From NCBI GenBank assembly GCA_024742485.1, contig JANSYK010000003.1, positions 124,001 to 188,000 of the forward strand: 64,000 bases of DNA, in the 5' to 3' direction. Shown one piece after another: positions 35,616 to 44,722 of this stretch (its first letter is position 1; the number at the start of each line of letters is the position of its first letter). This stretch comes from Alphaproteobacteria bacterium. Lineage in GTDB: Bacteria > Pseudomonadota > Alphaproteobacteria > Rhizobiales > Rhizobiaceae. The position numbers and the translations under genes are program-made. The notes beneath the pieces were generated by a model. It made no database searches and was not told the origin of the DNA. It was given only the letters and a program-made list of their open reading frames with translations.

Positions 35616-36464
35616 ATGTCCATTCTTGTGAAGATCGAAGCAGCACTTGACGACATGTCCCCGGGCGATCAGCAGATTGGGCAATTTGTGGTCGCCAAAC
35701 CTGAACACGTGCTGCGGCTCTCATCGGCAGCGCTCGCGGCCGAAACGGGCACCAGCCAGTCCAGCATCGTCAAATTCAGCCAGAAGCTCGGCTTCAAGGG
35801 CTATTCCGATCTCAAGCTCGCCGTCAGCGAGGCGCGGGCGCAGCGGCAGGAAATTCCCGATGGCCTCATCCACGGAACCATTCAGGCAAGTGATGACTAT
35901 GCGATGGTGGTCAGGAAACTGACCAGCAGCAAATTGCTGTCGATCCAGCAGACACTTCAGGTCAACAAGGAAATCGACATTCGCCGGGCCCTCGACCTGC
36001 TGAACGCGGCCCGGCGTATCCACCTTGTCGGGGTCGGCGCGTCGTCCCTCGTCGCACGGGACTTTGCCTACAAACTGTTGAAGCTCGGCCACAATGCCCA
36101 TTACGACAGCGACATCCACATTCAGATGGCCAATGCCTCGACTCTGGGAGAAGGGGATGTGCTCTTTGCCCTGTCCTATTCGGGCAGCAGCAAGGAGACG
36201 GTCAAGATTGCCGAATTCGCCAAACAATGCGGCGCAAGGGTGATCGGTGTCTCCCGCGTGGCCAAGAACCCGCTGGACCGTGTTGCCGACATCAGACTGT
36301 TCACGGTTGCCGACGAGGATAAGGTCCGCAGTTCAGCCATCACCGCGCGAGACGCGCAACTGACCCTGACCGATCTTCTGTTCATTCTGCTGGTGCAGAC
36401 CCAGCCCGACGCCAATGAACACATCCTCAAAAGTGAAGCCGCGATGGCCGTGCTGAACGGGTGA
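35616..36464 (+). CDS. MurR/RpiR family transcriptional regulator
   Basis: A 282-aa protein with an N-terminal RpiR-type helix-turn-helix (LSSAALAAETGTSQSSIVKFSQKLGF, about 35-60) and a C-terminal SIS domain (VGVGASSLVARD and ALSYSGSSKET) that binds a phosphosugar. Strong ribosome site AAGGAG before ATG 35616. MurR in E. coli represses murQP and is released by MurNAc-6-phosphate; the location next to anmK and murQ makes the same role likely. The palindrome at 26679 is a candidate target. Confidence 0.9.
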   Translation: MSILVKIEAALDDMSPGDQQIGQFVVAKPEHVLRLSSAALAAETGTSQSSIVKFSQKLGFKGYSDLKLAVSEARAQRQEIPDGLIHGTIQASDDYAMVVRKLTSSKLLSIQQTLQVNKEIDIRRALDLLNAARRIHLVGVGASSLVARDFAYKLLKLGHNAHYDSDIHIQMANASTLGEGDVLFALSYSGSSKETVKIAEFAKQCGARVIGVSRVAKNPLDRVADIRLFTVADEDKVRSSAITARDAQLTLTDLLFILLVQTQPDANEHILKSEAAMAVLNG

Positions 36465-36595
36465 CGGTGGCGTTGCCGAAGCCGTGATGTTGGCTGTGCG
36501 GCCCAACATATTCGACCAATCCCAATCATAAATCTGTGGTGCTGTGTGATGTGTTCGACCGGTGAGGGATGTCGGCCGGTCAAATCCACAATATT

Positions 36596-36618
36596 TGTGA
36601 ATAAAAATTTTGTTCACA
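36596..36618. promoter_or_regulatory. TGTGAA-N11-TTCACA inverted repeat (candidate IclR operator)
   Basis: Perfect 6-bp arms TGTGAA and TTCACA flank an AT-rich 11-bp spacer. The half-site GTTCACA recurs 56 bp downstream. It lies about 100 bp upstream of the promoter-like TTGACA. The IclR-type protein encoded in the same block is a possible binder. Confidence 0.35.
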
Positions 36619-36719
36619 TAGAAACATAAATCACTGTAATCGTTGAGTCTCCCGTTCGAGGGCTAATGTTCACAACGTGCGTTGGGTCGCTACCTCTTTC
36701 CTGAGGCATCTCTACCAAC

Positions 36720-36748
36720 TTGACAATTCACTAGTAAAAAAATATTTC
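36720..36748 (+). promoter_or_regulatory. Candidate promoter of the CoA-transferase operon
   Basis: Consensus -35 TTGACA (36720) and TATTTC (36743) with a 17-bp spacer, followed 15 bp later by a strong GGGAGGTG ribosome binding site and the ATG at 36773. Confidence 0.45.
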
Positions 36749-36772
36749 CTATATCAATTATTGGGAGGTGTT

Positions 36773-37963
36773 ATGGAATCGCAGCCGCCAGTCGATCTGC
36801 CGTTGGACGGCATCACTGTTCTGGATTTCTCACAATTTCTGGCAGGGCCCATGTGCGCGATGCGCCTGGCCGATCTCGGTGCCGACGTCATCAAGATTGA
36901 ACGGCCCGGCAGTGGCGATCTTTGTCGAAAGCTCTGCGTGGCCGACCAGTGGCTGGGTGAGGACAGTCTTCTGTTCCACACGATCAACCGCAACAAGAAG
37001 AGCGTTGTCGCCGACCTGAAAGACGCCGAAGATCTGTCCCGTGTCAAAGCGCTGATCCAACGCGCGGATGTGATGGTTCACAACAACCGGCCCGGTGTGA
37101 TGGAACGGATCGGTCTTGGCTATTCGGAGATCAACGAGCTGAACCCCATGATGATCTACGGTGTGGTCTCCGGCTACGGGCCATCTGGACCGTGGAAGGA
37201 CAAACCCGGGCAGGATCTTCTTGCTCAGGCACGGTCCGGCATGACATGGCTCAGTGGAGATGGCGGACAGGGTCCGGTGCCGATGGGCATTTCGATCACC
37301 GACATCACCGCCGGCGCACATCTGGTCCAGGGCATATTGGCGGCCCTGTTCCGGCGCGCCAAGCGCGGGCAGGGCGCTCTGGTTGAGGTCAGTCTCGTGG
37401 CTTCGGCCATGGACCTGCAGTTCGAGCAATTCACCAGCTATTTGCATGGGTCACGGCAGCAACCTGCCCGAAGCCGGTTGAACGGTGCCAATGTGAATGC
37501 CGCGGCACCCTATGGCCTGTTTCGAACCAATGACGGTTTCATCGCGATAGCCATGACGCCGATCGCGGAGCTTCAGGCGATACTTGGACTTGAGACGCTT
37601 GGTCCGCTGTCGGATCCGGCGGTGGCCTTTGCCAGGCGGGACGAGATCAAACAGATCCTGCAGGACCATTTGCTGACAGGGGCCACCAGCCATTGGCTGA
37701 GCCTTCTGGAACCGGCTGGCCTGTGGTGCAGCGAAGTTCTGGATTGGCCGCAGCTTGAGGCGACCGGTGCGTTGGACGCCCTTGAAGCGGTTCAGACCGT
37801 TTCCGGCCCACAGGGCCAAGACATTCATACAACAACCTGTCCCATCCGGATCGACGGCCGCGCCCTGCCATGTGACCGCGGCGCACCGGCGCTTGGCGCC
37901 GATACGCAGGATGTCATCGCCGGTTTGTCGAATGATCACACCGCAAGGGGGGCCGTCGCGTGA
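36773..37963 (+). CDS. CoA-transferase family III (CaiB/BaiF) protein
   Basis: A 396-aa enzyme with the family N-terminus ([35 protein letters not shown]). The region [13 protein letters not shown] holds the Asp expected to carry the CoA-thioester/anhydride intermediate. Family III enzymes move CoA between carboxylic acids. The ATG at 36773 has GGGAGGTG upstream; the ORF track starts 32 codons early across the promoter. It overlaps the MaoC-type gene by 4 bp (GTGA), a pair seen in activation and hydration of unsaturated dicarboxylic acids such as mesaconate or itaconate. Substrate unproven. Confidence 0.9.
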   Translation: MESQPPVDLPLDGITVLDFSQFLAGPMCAMRLADLGADVIKIERPGSGDLCRKLCVADQWLGEDSLLFHTINRNKKSVVADLKDAEDLSRVKALIQRADVMVHNNRPGVMERIGLGYSEINELNPMMIYGVVSGYGPSGPWKDKPGQDLLAQARSGMTWLSGDGGQGPVPMGISITDITAGAHLVQGILAALFRRAKRGQGALVEVSLVASAMDLQFEQFTSYLHGSRQQPARSRLNGANVNAAAPYGLFRTNDGFIAIAMTPIAELQAILGLETLGPLSDPAVAFARRDEIKQILQDHLLTGATSHWLSLLEPAGLWCSEVLDWPQLEATGALDALEAVQTVSGPQGQDIHTTTCPIRIDGRALPCDRGAPALGADTQDVIAGLSNDHTARGAVA

Positions 37964-38409
37964 TAGTTGAAGCGTTCTTTGAAGACTATCGGATTGATTA
38001 CACACGCCAGACCTTCGGTCGCACGATCACCGAGGCCGACATCGTGATGCATGCTGGCCAGACCGGCGATTTTTTCCCGCATCACATGGACAAGGAATGG
38101 TGTGCGACCCAGGATTTCGGTCAACGCATTGCCCATGGAACGCTCATATTTTCCGTTGCGGTCGGCATGACGGCATCGACCATCAATCCGCGTGCCTTGT
38201 CCTATGGCTATGACAAGCTGCGCTTCATTCGTCCCGTTCATATCGGCGACACCATCAAGGTCTCGGCAAAAATCAGCGAAAAGCGGGATCATCCGAAACG
38301 AGGGTCCCATGGCTTCGTCCATGAGACCGTCGAAGTGACAAACCAGAACGATGACTCCGTCCTGGTTTGCCAACACCTCTATCTCGTCGAACGCAGGACA
38401 CCGATCTGA
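37960..38409 (+). CDS. MaoC-like hot-dog fold (enoyl-CoA hydratase-type) protein
   Basis: A 149-aa hot-dog fold protein. The hydratase-2-like motif is visible: Asp and His in [13 protein letters not shown] and [10 protein letters not shown]. It starts with GTG at 37960, overlapping the CoA-transferase stop (GTGA). It would hydrate or dehydrate the CoA thioester made by the transferase. It ends 67 bp before the sugar transporter genes. Confidence 0.88.
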   Translation: MIVEAFFEDYRIDYTRQTFGRTITEADIVMHAGQTGDFFPHHMDKEWCATQDFGQRIAHGTLIFSVAVGMTASTINPRALSYGYDKLRFIRPVHIGDTIKVSAKISEKRDHPKRGSHGFVHETVEVTNQNDDSVLVCQHLYLVERRTPI

Positions 38410-38476
38410 TCGTCCTGTCGGGTGGGGGAAATCGCGTCGGCCTGGCGCAAACAGCTTTCTTGAAGGAGGAGCAGAC

Positions 38477-39442
38477 ATGACTATCAATATCTCGAAACTG
38501 GTTGCCACGACCGCCGTGCTGACCGTGATGGCCTCGGCGTCGATGGCTCAGGATAAGGGCCCCTACGGGCATTCCAACAACGGCCTGAGCTTTCCTTTTG
38601 CATCAGCCATCGCCAAGGGCTTTCAGGACGCTGCCGACGCTGTTGGTGCCGAGGCGATCATCCTCGACGCGCAAGGCGATGTTCTCAAGCAGACCAATGA
38701 CATCGATGACCTGCTGGCCCAGGGCGTCAAGGGCATTGCGATCGTGCCGAATGATTCAGCCGTTGCAACGGCGTGGGCCGACAAGGCTGCAGCACAGGGC
38801 GTCGAAGTGGTCGCCTCCGCGTCCCAGATCGGAGATCCGGCGACACGCCCGATTGATGATGTCTACGAGAGTCTGGCGGCTCTGGTTACCCAGCAGGAAG
38901 TCTCCGCCGGCCGCGAGGTTGGCCTGATGGCGGCGCGACTGCTGAAGGGAATGGACAATCCAAAGGTTGCGATCATCGAGGGTGCAGCAGGTTACGCTGA
39001 AGTGGCCCAGCGCACCGAAGGGTTTGAAATGGGCATGAAGGAGGCTGGCCAGAACTACACGATCGTTGCAGCTCAGCCAGGCGACTGGACGGCTGAAAAG
39101 GGTGAGGCCGTATGCCAGAATATCCTGGCGTCCAATCCGGAGGTCGATCTGTTCTTCAACCAGGCGGATGACATGGTGGTGGGTTGCGCGCGGGCTGTCG
39201 AGGCAGCCGGCTCAAAGGCCAAGCTGCTTGGTTTTGGTGGTTCGAAGCTGGCGATTGCGGCGCTGAAGGACGGCAAGATCCACGGTACGGTCTGCTACAA
39301 GCCGGAAGAAATCGGCCGCATCTCGTTCACGGTCCTGTACGAGATCGCGAACGGAACCAAGGACTATGAGGCAGAATTCATCACCTATCCGACACCGGCC
39401 GTGACCATCGACAATGTCGATGATTGTGTTGGTCAGTGGTAG
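38477..39442 (+). CDS. Sugar ABC importer periplasmic binding protein (RbsB type)
   Basis: A 321-aa periplasmic-binding-protein of the ribose/xylose type (Peripla_BP_4). It has a Sec signal peptide cleaved near residue 24 (ASASMAQ) and the family segment FASAIAKGFQDAADAVG. Strong AAGGAGGA site before the ATG at 38477; the ORF track starts 42 codons early. First gene of an RbsBAC-type CUT2 importer. Specific sugar or polyol unknown. Confidence 0.92.
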   Translation: MTINISKLVATTAVLTVMASASMAQDKGPYGHSNNGLSFPFASAIAKGFQDAADAVGAEAIILDAQGDVLKQTNDIDDLLAQGVKGIAIVPNDSAVATAWADKAAAQGVEVVASASQIGDPATRPIDDVYESLAALVTQQEVSAGREVGLMAARLLKGMDNPKVAIIEGAAGYAEVAQRTEGFEMGMKEAGQNYTIVAAQPGDWTAEKGEAVCQNILASNPEVDLFFNQADDMVVGCARAVEAAGSKAKLLGFGGSKLAIAALKDGKIHGTVCYKPEEIGRISFTVLYEIANGTKDYEAEFITYPTPAVTIDNVDDCVGQW

Positions 39443-41015
39443 GCAGGTGATCACCGAACCCTCCCGAGCTGGACCGCCGCTTCTGCATCTGACGGGAATC
39501 CAGAAGACATTCGCCAATGGGACTGTCGCCCTTCGGGGTGTGGAATTTGCCGCCTATGCAGGACAGGTTCATGGGCTTCTCGGCGCAAATGGCGCCGGGA
39601 AGTCGACCCTGATCAAGATATTGTGCGCCAGCATACAGGCGACGTCCGGCCAGATGGTCTGGAAGGGTGAGGAGGTTGCGTTTCGCACACCGCTCGAAGC
39701 CAATCGGGCCGGTATCTCCACCATACACCAGGACATTCCGCTGGTTCCAACCCTGTCGGTACTGGAAAACGTCTTCCTGTCGAAGACGGGCGGTTTTCGA
39801 CACAATGCCCGTGACCGGCAAGTGTTTCGCGATCTATGCGACGAGGTTGGCTACGCCGTCAATCCCGATGCCTTGATTCAGGACCTGTCCATCGGTGCGC
39901 GCCAGATGGTCTGCATCCTTCAGGCTTTGAGTTTCGGCGCCGACCTGATCGTGATGGACGAACCGACGGCATCACTTGCCCGGGAAGAACGGCAAGTGGT
40001 CTACCGCACGGTGCGCCATCTGGCTGACAGCGGCAAGGGGCTGATCTTCGTCTCTCATTTCATTGATGAAATCGTTGCCTTGACCGACGAACTGACGGTT
40101 CTGCGCGACGGCAGCACGGTGATGCATGAGCGAACGGCTGACGTTGTCGAAAAGGATATTGCCGAGGCGATTGCCGGCAAGACCGTCAATGCCCTCGAGC
40201 ATCTGCGTCATGAGCGTGGAACCATTCGCGATGATATCGTCCTCGATTGCACGAATTTGCGCTCCCCCGGTAAACTGGCACCAACGAACCTTACCATTCG
40301 CGCTGGGGAGGTTGTCGGGATTGCCGGTCTGCTCGGCTCCGGACGCAGCGAACTGATGCACGTCATATTCGGCGCTGACAAACACGCCGAGGGCGAGGTT
40401 CGGCTTTCGGGCAAGAAGATGCCCAGATCCACCGTCGCGGCGGTACAGTCGGGCATGGCCCTGGTGCCGGAGGATCGCAATCAGCAGGCCATCGTGCCGA
40501 CCTTTGAAATCTGGCGCAATATCACGCTGCCGCACCTGGATGACACCGCGAAGGGCGGGTTTCTCCTGCAGCGCGCCGCAGAATTCGCCAGGGCCGACCG
40601 TGCGATCGAACAACTCAACATCAAGACCGATAGTCCCGAGACCTTCGTGACGGAACTCAGCGGGGGCAACGCCCAGAAGGTGACGGTCGCGCGCTGGCTG
40701 TTCGGCGATGTCAAGCTGCTGCTGCTGGACGAGCCGACGGCCGGGATCGATGTCGGCGCCAAGGCCGATATTCTGGCACTGGTGCGTGATCTCGCCCGTC
40801 AGGGCATGGCCGTTGTGATTGTGTCGTCGGAATTCGAGGAAATTCTGGCTGTCAGCGATCGTGTGCTTGTGATGCGCGACGGTGCGGTTGTCGCCGAGAG
40901 ACCGGCCGGTGAAACAGACGACCATGCCCTGATATTGCTGGCGGGAGCCAATGAAAAATCCAATGGCCACAATGGGGCTGAAACGGCAGGAAACGAGAGC
41001 AAGATCGATGCTTAA
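39414..41015 (+). CDS. Sugar ABC importer ATPase (RbsA type, two nucleotide-binding domains)
   Basis: A protein of about 533 aa with two ATPase domains, typical of CUT2 importers. The first has Walker A GANGAGKST and Walker B LIVMDEP but a non-standard signature (LSIGARQM), as in other RbsA proteins. The second has GLLGSGRSE in place of Walker A and signature LSGGNAQK with Walker B LLLLDEP. The start is uncertain: ATGs at 39414 and 39420 overlap the binding protein gene, while GTG at 39447 lies just after it and is equally likely. Confidence 0.92.
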   Translation: MSMIVLVSGRQVITEPSRAGPPLLHLTGIQKTFANGTVALRGVEFAAYAGQVHGLLGANGAGKSTLIKILCASIQATSGQMVWKGEEVAFRTPLEANRAGISTIHQDIPLVPTLSVLENVFLSKTGGFRHNARDRQVFRDLCDEVGYAVNPDALIQDLSIGARQMVCILQALSFGADLIVMDEPTASLAREERQVVYRTVRHLADSGKGLIFVSHFIDEIVALTDELTVLRDGSTVMHERTADVVEKDIAEAIAGKTVNALEHLRHERGTIRDDIVLDCTNLRSPGKLAPTNLTIRAGEVVGIAGLLGSGRSELMHVIFGADKHAEGEVRLSGKKMPRSTVAAVQSGMALVPEDRNQQAIVPTFEIWRNITLPHLDDTAKGGFLLQRAAEFARADRAIEQLNIKTDSPETFVTELSGGNAQKVTVARWLFGDVKLLLLDEPTAGIDVGAKADILALVRDLARQGMAVVIVSSEFEEILAVSDRVLVMRDGAVVAERPAGETDDHALILLAGANEKSNGHNGAETAGNESKIDA

Positions 41016-42159
41016 ATCCGATTGGAAACGTCACTTTGACCTGCGTGAAGCAGGTGTCTACTACGCCCTGATCCTGCTTGTGATCATGCTGGGCGTGTTC
41101 ACCTCTCTGTCCGGGCGTCCGGCCTATCTGAGCGCAACCAATTTGACCAATATCCTGTATCAGTCGTCGATGATCGGGATGATGGGCGTGGCGATGACCG
41201 TCGTGCTCATCACCGGCAATTTTGACTTGTCGGTCGGATCTGTCGCGGCGCTCGGTGCGGCCATTGTCGTCGGATTGGCAGGGCCGCTGGGGTTCTGGGC
41301 GGCGGCAGCCATCGCGCTCCTGGCCTGCACCGGGGTCGGCCTCCTCAACGGCTCCATCGTTCAATTGCTGGGCATCAACGCCTTCATTGTCACGCTTGGA
41401 ACCCTGACCGCCATACGCGGGCTTGTCTTGATCCTGACAAACGGCCGCTCGCTGATTGTGTCGACGCCTGAAGCAAAGGCGCAAATGGTTTTCTTCGAGG
41501 GCGGCAAGGTTCCAGTGCAAATGGCGTTGATTGTCATCGGGCTGGTTCTGGTCCTGTGGTTCGCAACTGCTTTCTGGCGCGCGCGCCGTGCCGGTACCGA
41601 AATGCCGTTTTCAACGATCGGCGGGATCATCGGCGGAATGCTCATTGTTGCCATTGCCCTGTTGGCCGGTCCGGAACTGACGGTTGCAAAACCGGTGATC
41701 TACACCGGTATCTACACGCTGATTGTCTGGGCCGTGCTGACCTTTACCACGACGGGGCGCCGCATCTATGCCGTCGGTGGAAACCCGATTGCCTCGCGCC
41801 TGTCGGGCATCAATGTTGCGGGCTACAAGATGGCCGGTTTCATGCTGTCCAGCGCCACGGCCGGATTTGCCGGCATCATGTTCGGCTCGCGTTTGGGGGC
41901 CGTCAACCCGACCGCCCTGGGCGGAGCGGAACTGACGGTGATCGCTGCCGCGATACTGGGTGGAACCTCGCTCTTTGGCGGCGCCGGCAGCGTCATCAAG
42001 ACGCTCGTCGGCGCACTGTTGTTGTTCACTTTGACCAATGGATTCAACATCCTCAATCTGGGAGCCAACTACCAGGGCGTGATCGAGGGAACGGTTGTTG
42101 TCACCGCGGCCGCTATCTATACAGTGGGTGGGCAGCGCAGGAAAAAGGCCGCCGGTTGA
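41008..42159 (+). CDS. Sugar ABC importer permease (RbsC/XylH type)
   Basis: A 383-aa inner-membrane permease with ten or more helices. Family segments include LYQSSMIGMMGVAMTVVLITG near 45, FDLSVGSVAALGA, and the GGTSLFGGAGS loop near the C-terminus. The length and a longer central loop around 160-200 (FEGGKVPVQMAL) resemble the xylose permease XylH more than RbsC. The ATG at 41008 overlaps the ATPase stop by 8 bp. Completes the importer. Confidence 0.92.
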   Translation: MLKSDWKRHFDLREAGVYYALILLVIMLGVFTSLSGRPAYLSATNLTNILYQSSMIGMMGVAMTVVLITGNFDLSVGSVAALGAAIVVGLAGPLGFWAAAAIALLACTGVGLLNGSIVQLLGINAFIVTLGTLTAIRGLVLILTNGRSLIVSTPEAKAQMVFFEGGKVPVQMALIVIGLVLVLWFATAFWRARRAGTEMPFSTIGGIIGGMLIVAIALLAGPELTVAKPVIYTGIYTLIVWAVLTFTTTGRRIYAVGGNPIASRLSGINVAGYKMAGFMLSSATAGFAGIMFGSRLGAVNPTALGGAELTVIAAAILGGTSLFGGAGSVIKTLVGALLLFTLTNGFNILNLGANYQGVIEGTVVVTAAAIYTVGGQRRKKAAG

Positions 42160-42202
42160 ACAGGGTGGCGCAGTTCCGGACAAGCTGATTTCCGGGGGGA
42201 TC

Positions 42203-42985
42203 ATGAAAGCCGAACAGCAGGCCGAAGGCAAAAAGACGAACAAATATCTTGTTCCCGCGCTCGACAAGGCGCTGGATGTTCTGGAACTGCTGTCCGACCG
42301 TGCCGTGTCCATGTCGCAAACGGAGATTTCGCGCGCGCTCGATCGCAACCCCAGTGAATTGTTTCGCACACTCAGCGCACTGGAGGCCCGCGGATACATC
42401 CGCAGGACCGGTGGCAGTCGGTTTCGCCTGACCCTGAAATTGTTTGAGCTCAGTCGGGCACACTCTCCCTATGATGAGCTTCTGCGCGTCGCCCAACCCG
42501 TCATGCGGCATCTTTCCGAGACCATCCGGGAAACCTGTCATCTGACGACGCTGCGCGCCGGCGAGATCGTGGTCCTGGCCCAGAATGAAAGCCCCAAGCC
42601 GCTCCGCCTGTCGGTCGAGGTCGGTTCACGCCATTCACCTCTGTCGACAACATCGGGGCGATTGTTGCTTGCGGCAATGAACGACGAGGACCGAAAGGCC
42701 TTTTTGAGCGACTATACGGACTTCGATACGCGGCCCGATGATGTCCGTGACACGTTCCTCACCCGTGTCGAAACCGTCGCTGAACGCGGATATGAAATTG
42801 CTGATGGCGAACGCTTCGTGGGCGGCCTTGATGTCGGCGTAGCGGTTGGCGGACAGAACTCGACCATCAGGGCGGCCTTGATTGTCGCGACCCTGCGCAG
42901 CGCGGGGGGGCCGGATGTCGACGCCATTGTCGAAGCCGTGACCAAAGCCGGCGAGGAAATAACCAGCGCAGCGGGACTGACCTGA
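42203..42985 (+). CDS. IclR family transcriptional regulator
   Basis: A 260-aa protein with an N-terminal winged helix (ALDKALDVLELLSDRAVSMSQTEISRAL, residues 17-44) and a C-terminal IclR sensor domain ending around residue 255. The ATG at 42203 follows a GGGGGGA stretch. It lies between the importer and the RraA/AroE-like genes in the same orientation and is the likely local regulator of the block starting at 36773. Confidence 0.9.
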   Translation: MKAEQQAEGKKTNKYLVPALDKALDVLELLSDRAVSMSQTEISRALDRNPSELFRTLSALEARGYIRRTGGSRFRLTLKLFELSRAHSPYDELLRVAQPVMRHLSETIRETCHLTTLRAGEIVVLAQNESPKPLRLSVEVGSRHSPLSTTSGRLLLAAMNDEDRKAFLSDYTDFDTRPDDVRDTFLTRVETVAERGYEIADGERFVGGLDVGVAVGGQNSTIRAALIVATLRSAGGPDVDAIVEAVTKAGEEITSAAGLT

Positions 42986-43145
42986 ACCAAAGGAAACCGG
43001 ACATGCAGCGTTTTGTCGCCGGAGACGACGGCGGCTCGAAACAACGGACGAGAACGAGCGATCATGTCCACCGTCGAATCATGCTATCGGTCCGCAGAAT
43101 ATCCGATTGAACCGGTGACCACTTTCAACTTCAAGGAAACAGACG

Positions 43146-43817
43146 ATGCAAGAAACCGTATTGTTCAACACCATCCGCGACAATTTGTTCACTGCCGTGG
43201 TCGGAGACATTCTCGACAATATGGGGCATCGCGCGCAGTTTCTGCCGCAGGAGATCAAGCCGCTCGAGCCGGGAACCAAACTTGTCGGGCGCGCCATGCC
43301 GGTTCTGGAGGCCGATTACCTTGAAGGCTCCGGTCAGGGTCCACTGTCGGACAAAGCCTTTGGTCTGATGCTCGAGGCACTGGACGATCTGGCAACCGAC
43401 GAGATCTATATCGCGTCGGGCGCGTCCCTGGAATATGCCCTTTGGGGCGGGCTGATGTCGACGCGGGCCCAGCACCTGAAGGCCGCTGGTGCCATTCTGG
43501 ATGGATTTATCCGTGACACCGGCGAGATCAAATCGCTGGGATTTTCGGTGTTCTCGCGGGGCAGCTATGCGCAGGACCAGGGGGTTCGCGGAAAGGTCCT
43601 GGACTACCGAGTGCCGATACAGGTAGGGCAGGCGTTTGTGCATCCCGGCGATTTGCTGTTTGGAGACGATGAAGGTGTTCTGGTGATCCCGCAATCGGTC
43701 GAAAAAGAGGCGATCGAGGGCGCATTGGAAAAAGTCGCAACGGAAAACGAAGTAGCGGTCGCCATCCGAGGTGGCATGAGCACGCGGGAGGCCTTCGACA
43801 CGTTCGGCGTCATGTGA
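43146..43817 (+). CDS. RraA/HMG-aldolase family protein
   Basis: A 223-aa protein of the RraA-like family, which includes 4-hydroxy-4-methyl-2-oxoglutarate/oxaloacetate aldolases and decarboxylases. The GRAMPVLEADY and GGLMSTRAQHLKAAGAILDGFIRD segments, with the Arg-Asp pair, match the metal and pyruvate site. Starts at 43146 after a 160-bp gap with no other gene. It is a catabolic aldolase candidate, not the RNase E regulator. Confidence 0.85.
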   Translation: MQETVLFNTIRDNLFTAVVGDILDNMGHRAQFLPQEIKPLEPGTKLVGRAMPVLEADYLEGSGQGPLSDKAFGLMLEALDDLATDEIYIASGASLEYALWGGLMSTRAQHLKAAGAILDGFIRDTGEIKSLGFSVFSRGSYAQDQGVRGKVLDYRVPIQVGQAFVHPGDLLFGDDEGVLVIPQSVEKEAIEGALEKVATENEVAVAIRGGMSTREAFDTFGVM

Positions 43818-43852
43818 CACGCGCGTTCCCTTCATCTTGATGGAGACCGGTG

Positions 43853-44701
43853 ATGACCGAGAACTATTTGAGCAATCTGGCCGGTTTGTTTGCCACGCCG
43901 ACGGCGGAAAACCCAACGGTTGTGATTATGGAGGCGGCCTTCCGGCACCATGATCTCGACTGGAAATACCTCAATTGCGATGTCTCGCCGGACAATCTTG
44001 GCGATGCGGTTAGGGGTGCCCGGGCCATGGGTTGGGCCGGGTTCAATTGTTCGCAGCCGCATAAGGTTGCGGTGATCGAGCATCTGGATGGTCTTGCCGA
44101 TTCAGCGAAAATCATTGGTGCGGTGAACACGGTTGTTCGGCGCAATGGATTGTATATCGGTGAAAACACGGATGGCCTTGGGTTCCTGAAGTCGATCGCA
44201 TCAAAAATGGACCCGGCCGGGAAGAATGTGCTGATGTTTGGTGCAGGCGGAGCAGCCCGGGCGGTCGCAGTGGAACTGGCCCTTGCGGGCGCCGCACGCG
44301 TCGACATTGTCAACCGGTCCGTCGGACGCGGTGAAGAACTGGTTGCTCTTCTCAATGCCGATACGTCCGCAACGGCCCGGTATCACAACTGGAGCGCGGA
44401 TTTTGCCATACCGGAAACAACCGACATCGTCATCAACATGACTCCCATTGGCCTGTTCCCGAAGGTGGACGACGAACTTGACGTCGATTTCACGACATTG
44501 AAGAGCCATATGCTGGTCGTCGACGCGATTACCAATCCGCCGGAGACCCGGTTGATACAGACGGCACGGAACAAGGGTTGCGGAACACTTGATGGCCTCG
44601 GCATTGTCGTCAATGTCATCGGAATATGCCTTGAAATGTGGACCGGGGTTGATGTCGACAGACGGGTCATGCTTCAAGCCGTGGCTGATCTCAACGCGTA
44701 A
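43853..44701 (+). CDS. Shikimate/quinate dehydrogenase-like protein (AroE family)
   Basis: A 282-aa protein of the AroE fold. Catalytic-type Lys is in NCSQPHKVAV (usual NVTxPxK), the Asp in ENTDGLGF, the nucleotide loop is GAGGAARAV near residue 128 and the NMTPIGL motif is kept. The substrate-binding N-terminal domain differs from housekeeping AroE (the NVTIP stretch reads NCSQP). Its place in a sugar/organic-acid catabolic block suggests a quinate-type or unrelated hydroxy-acid dehydrogenase and not aromatic amino acid synthesis. ATG at 43853, 35 bp after the aldolase gene. Confidence 0.85.
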   Translation: MTENYLSNLAGLFATPTAENPTVVIMEAAFRHHDLDWKYLNCDVSPDNLGDAVRGARAMGWAGFNCSQPHKVAVIEHLDGLADSAKIIGAVNTVVRRNGLYIGENTDGLGFLKSIASKMDPAGKNVLMFGAGGAARAVAVELALAGAARVDIVNRSVGRGEELVALLNADTSATARYHNWSADFAIPETTDIVINMTPIGLFPKVDDELDVDFTTLKSHMLVVDAITNPPETRLIQTARNKGCGTLDGLGIVVNVIGICLEMWTGVDVDRRVMLQAVADLNA

Positions 44702-44722
44702 GCTCGAGGAAGCTTCGGCGGT

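Larger units (their letters stand above)
36465..36772 (+). other. 308-bp intergenic promoter region upstream of the CoA-transferase operon
   Basis: No gene seen. The middle part is strikingly AT-rich. It holds an inverted repeat with TGTGAA/TTCACA arms (36596-36618), another GTTCACA at 36669, and a promoter-like TTGACA at 36720. This is the main regulatory region for the downstream plus-strand block to 44.7 kb. Confidence 0.6.

Noticed and set aside
43013-43324. 103-aa ORF before and over the RraA-like gene
   Set aside because: Out of frame with the conserved RraA sequence and no homology pattern; the 160-bp gap appears non-coding.
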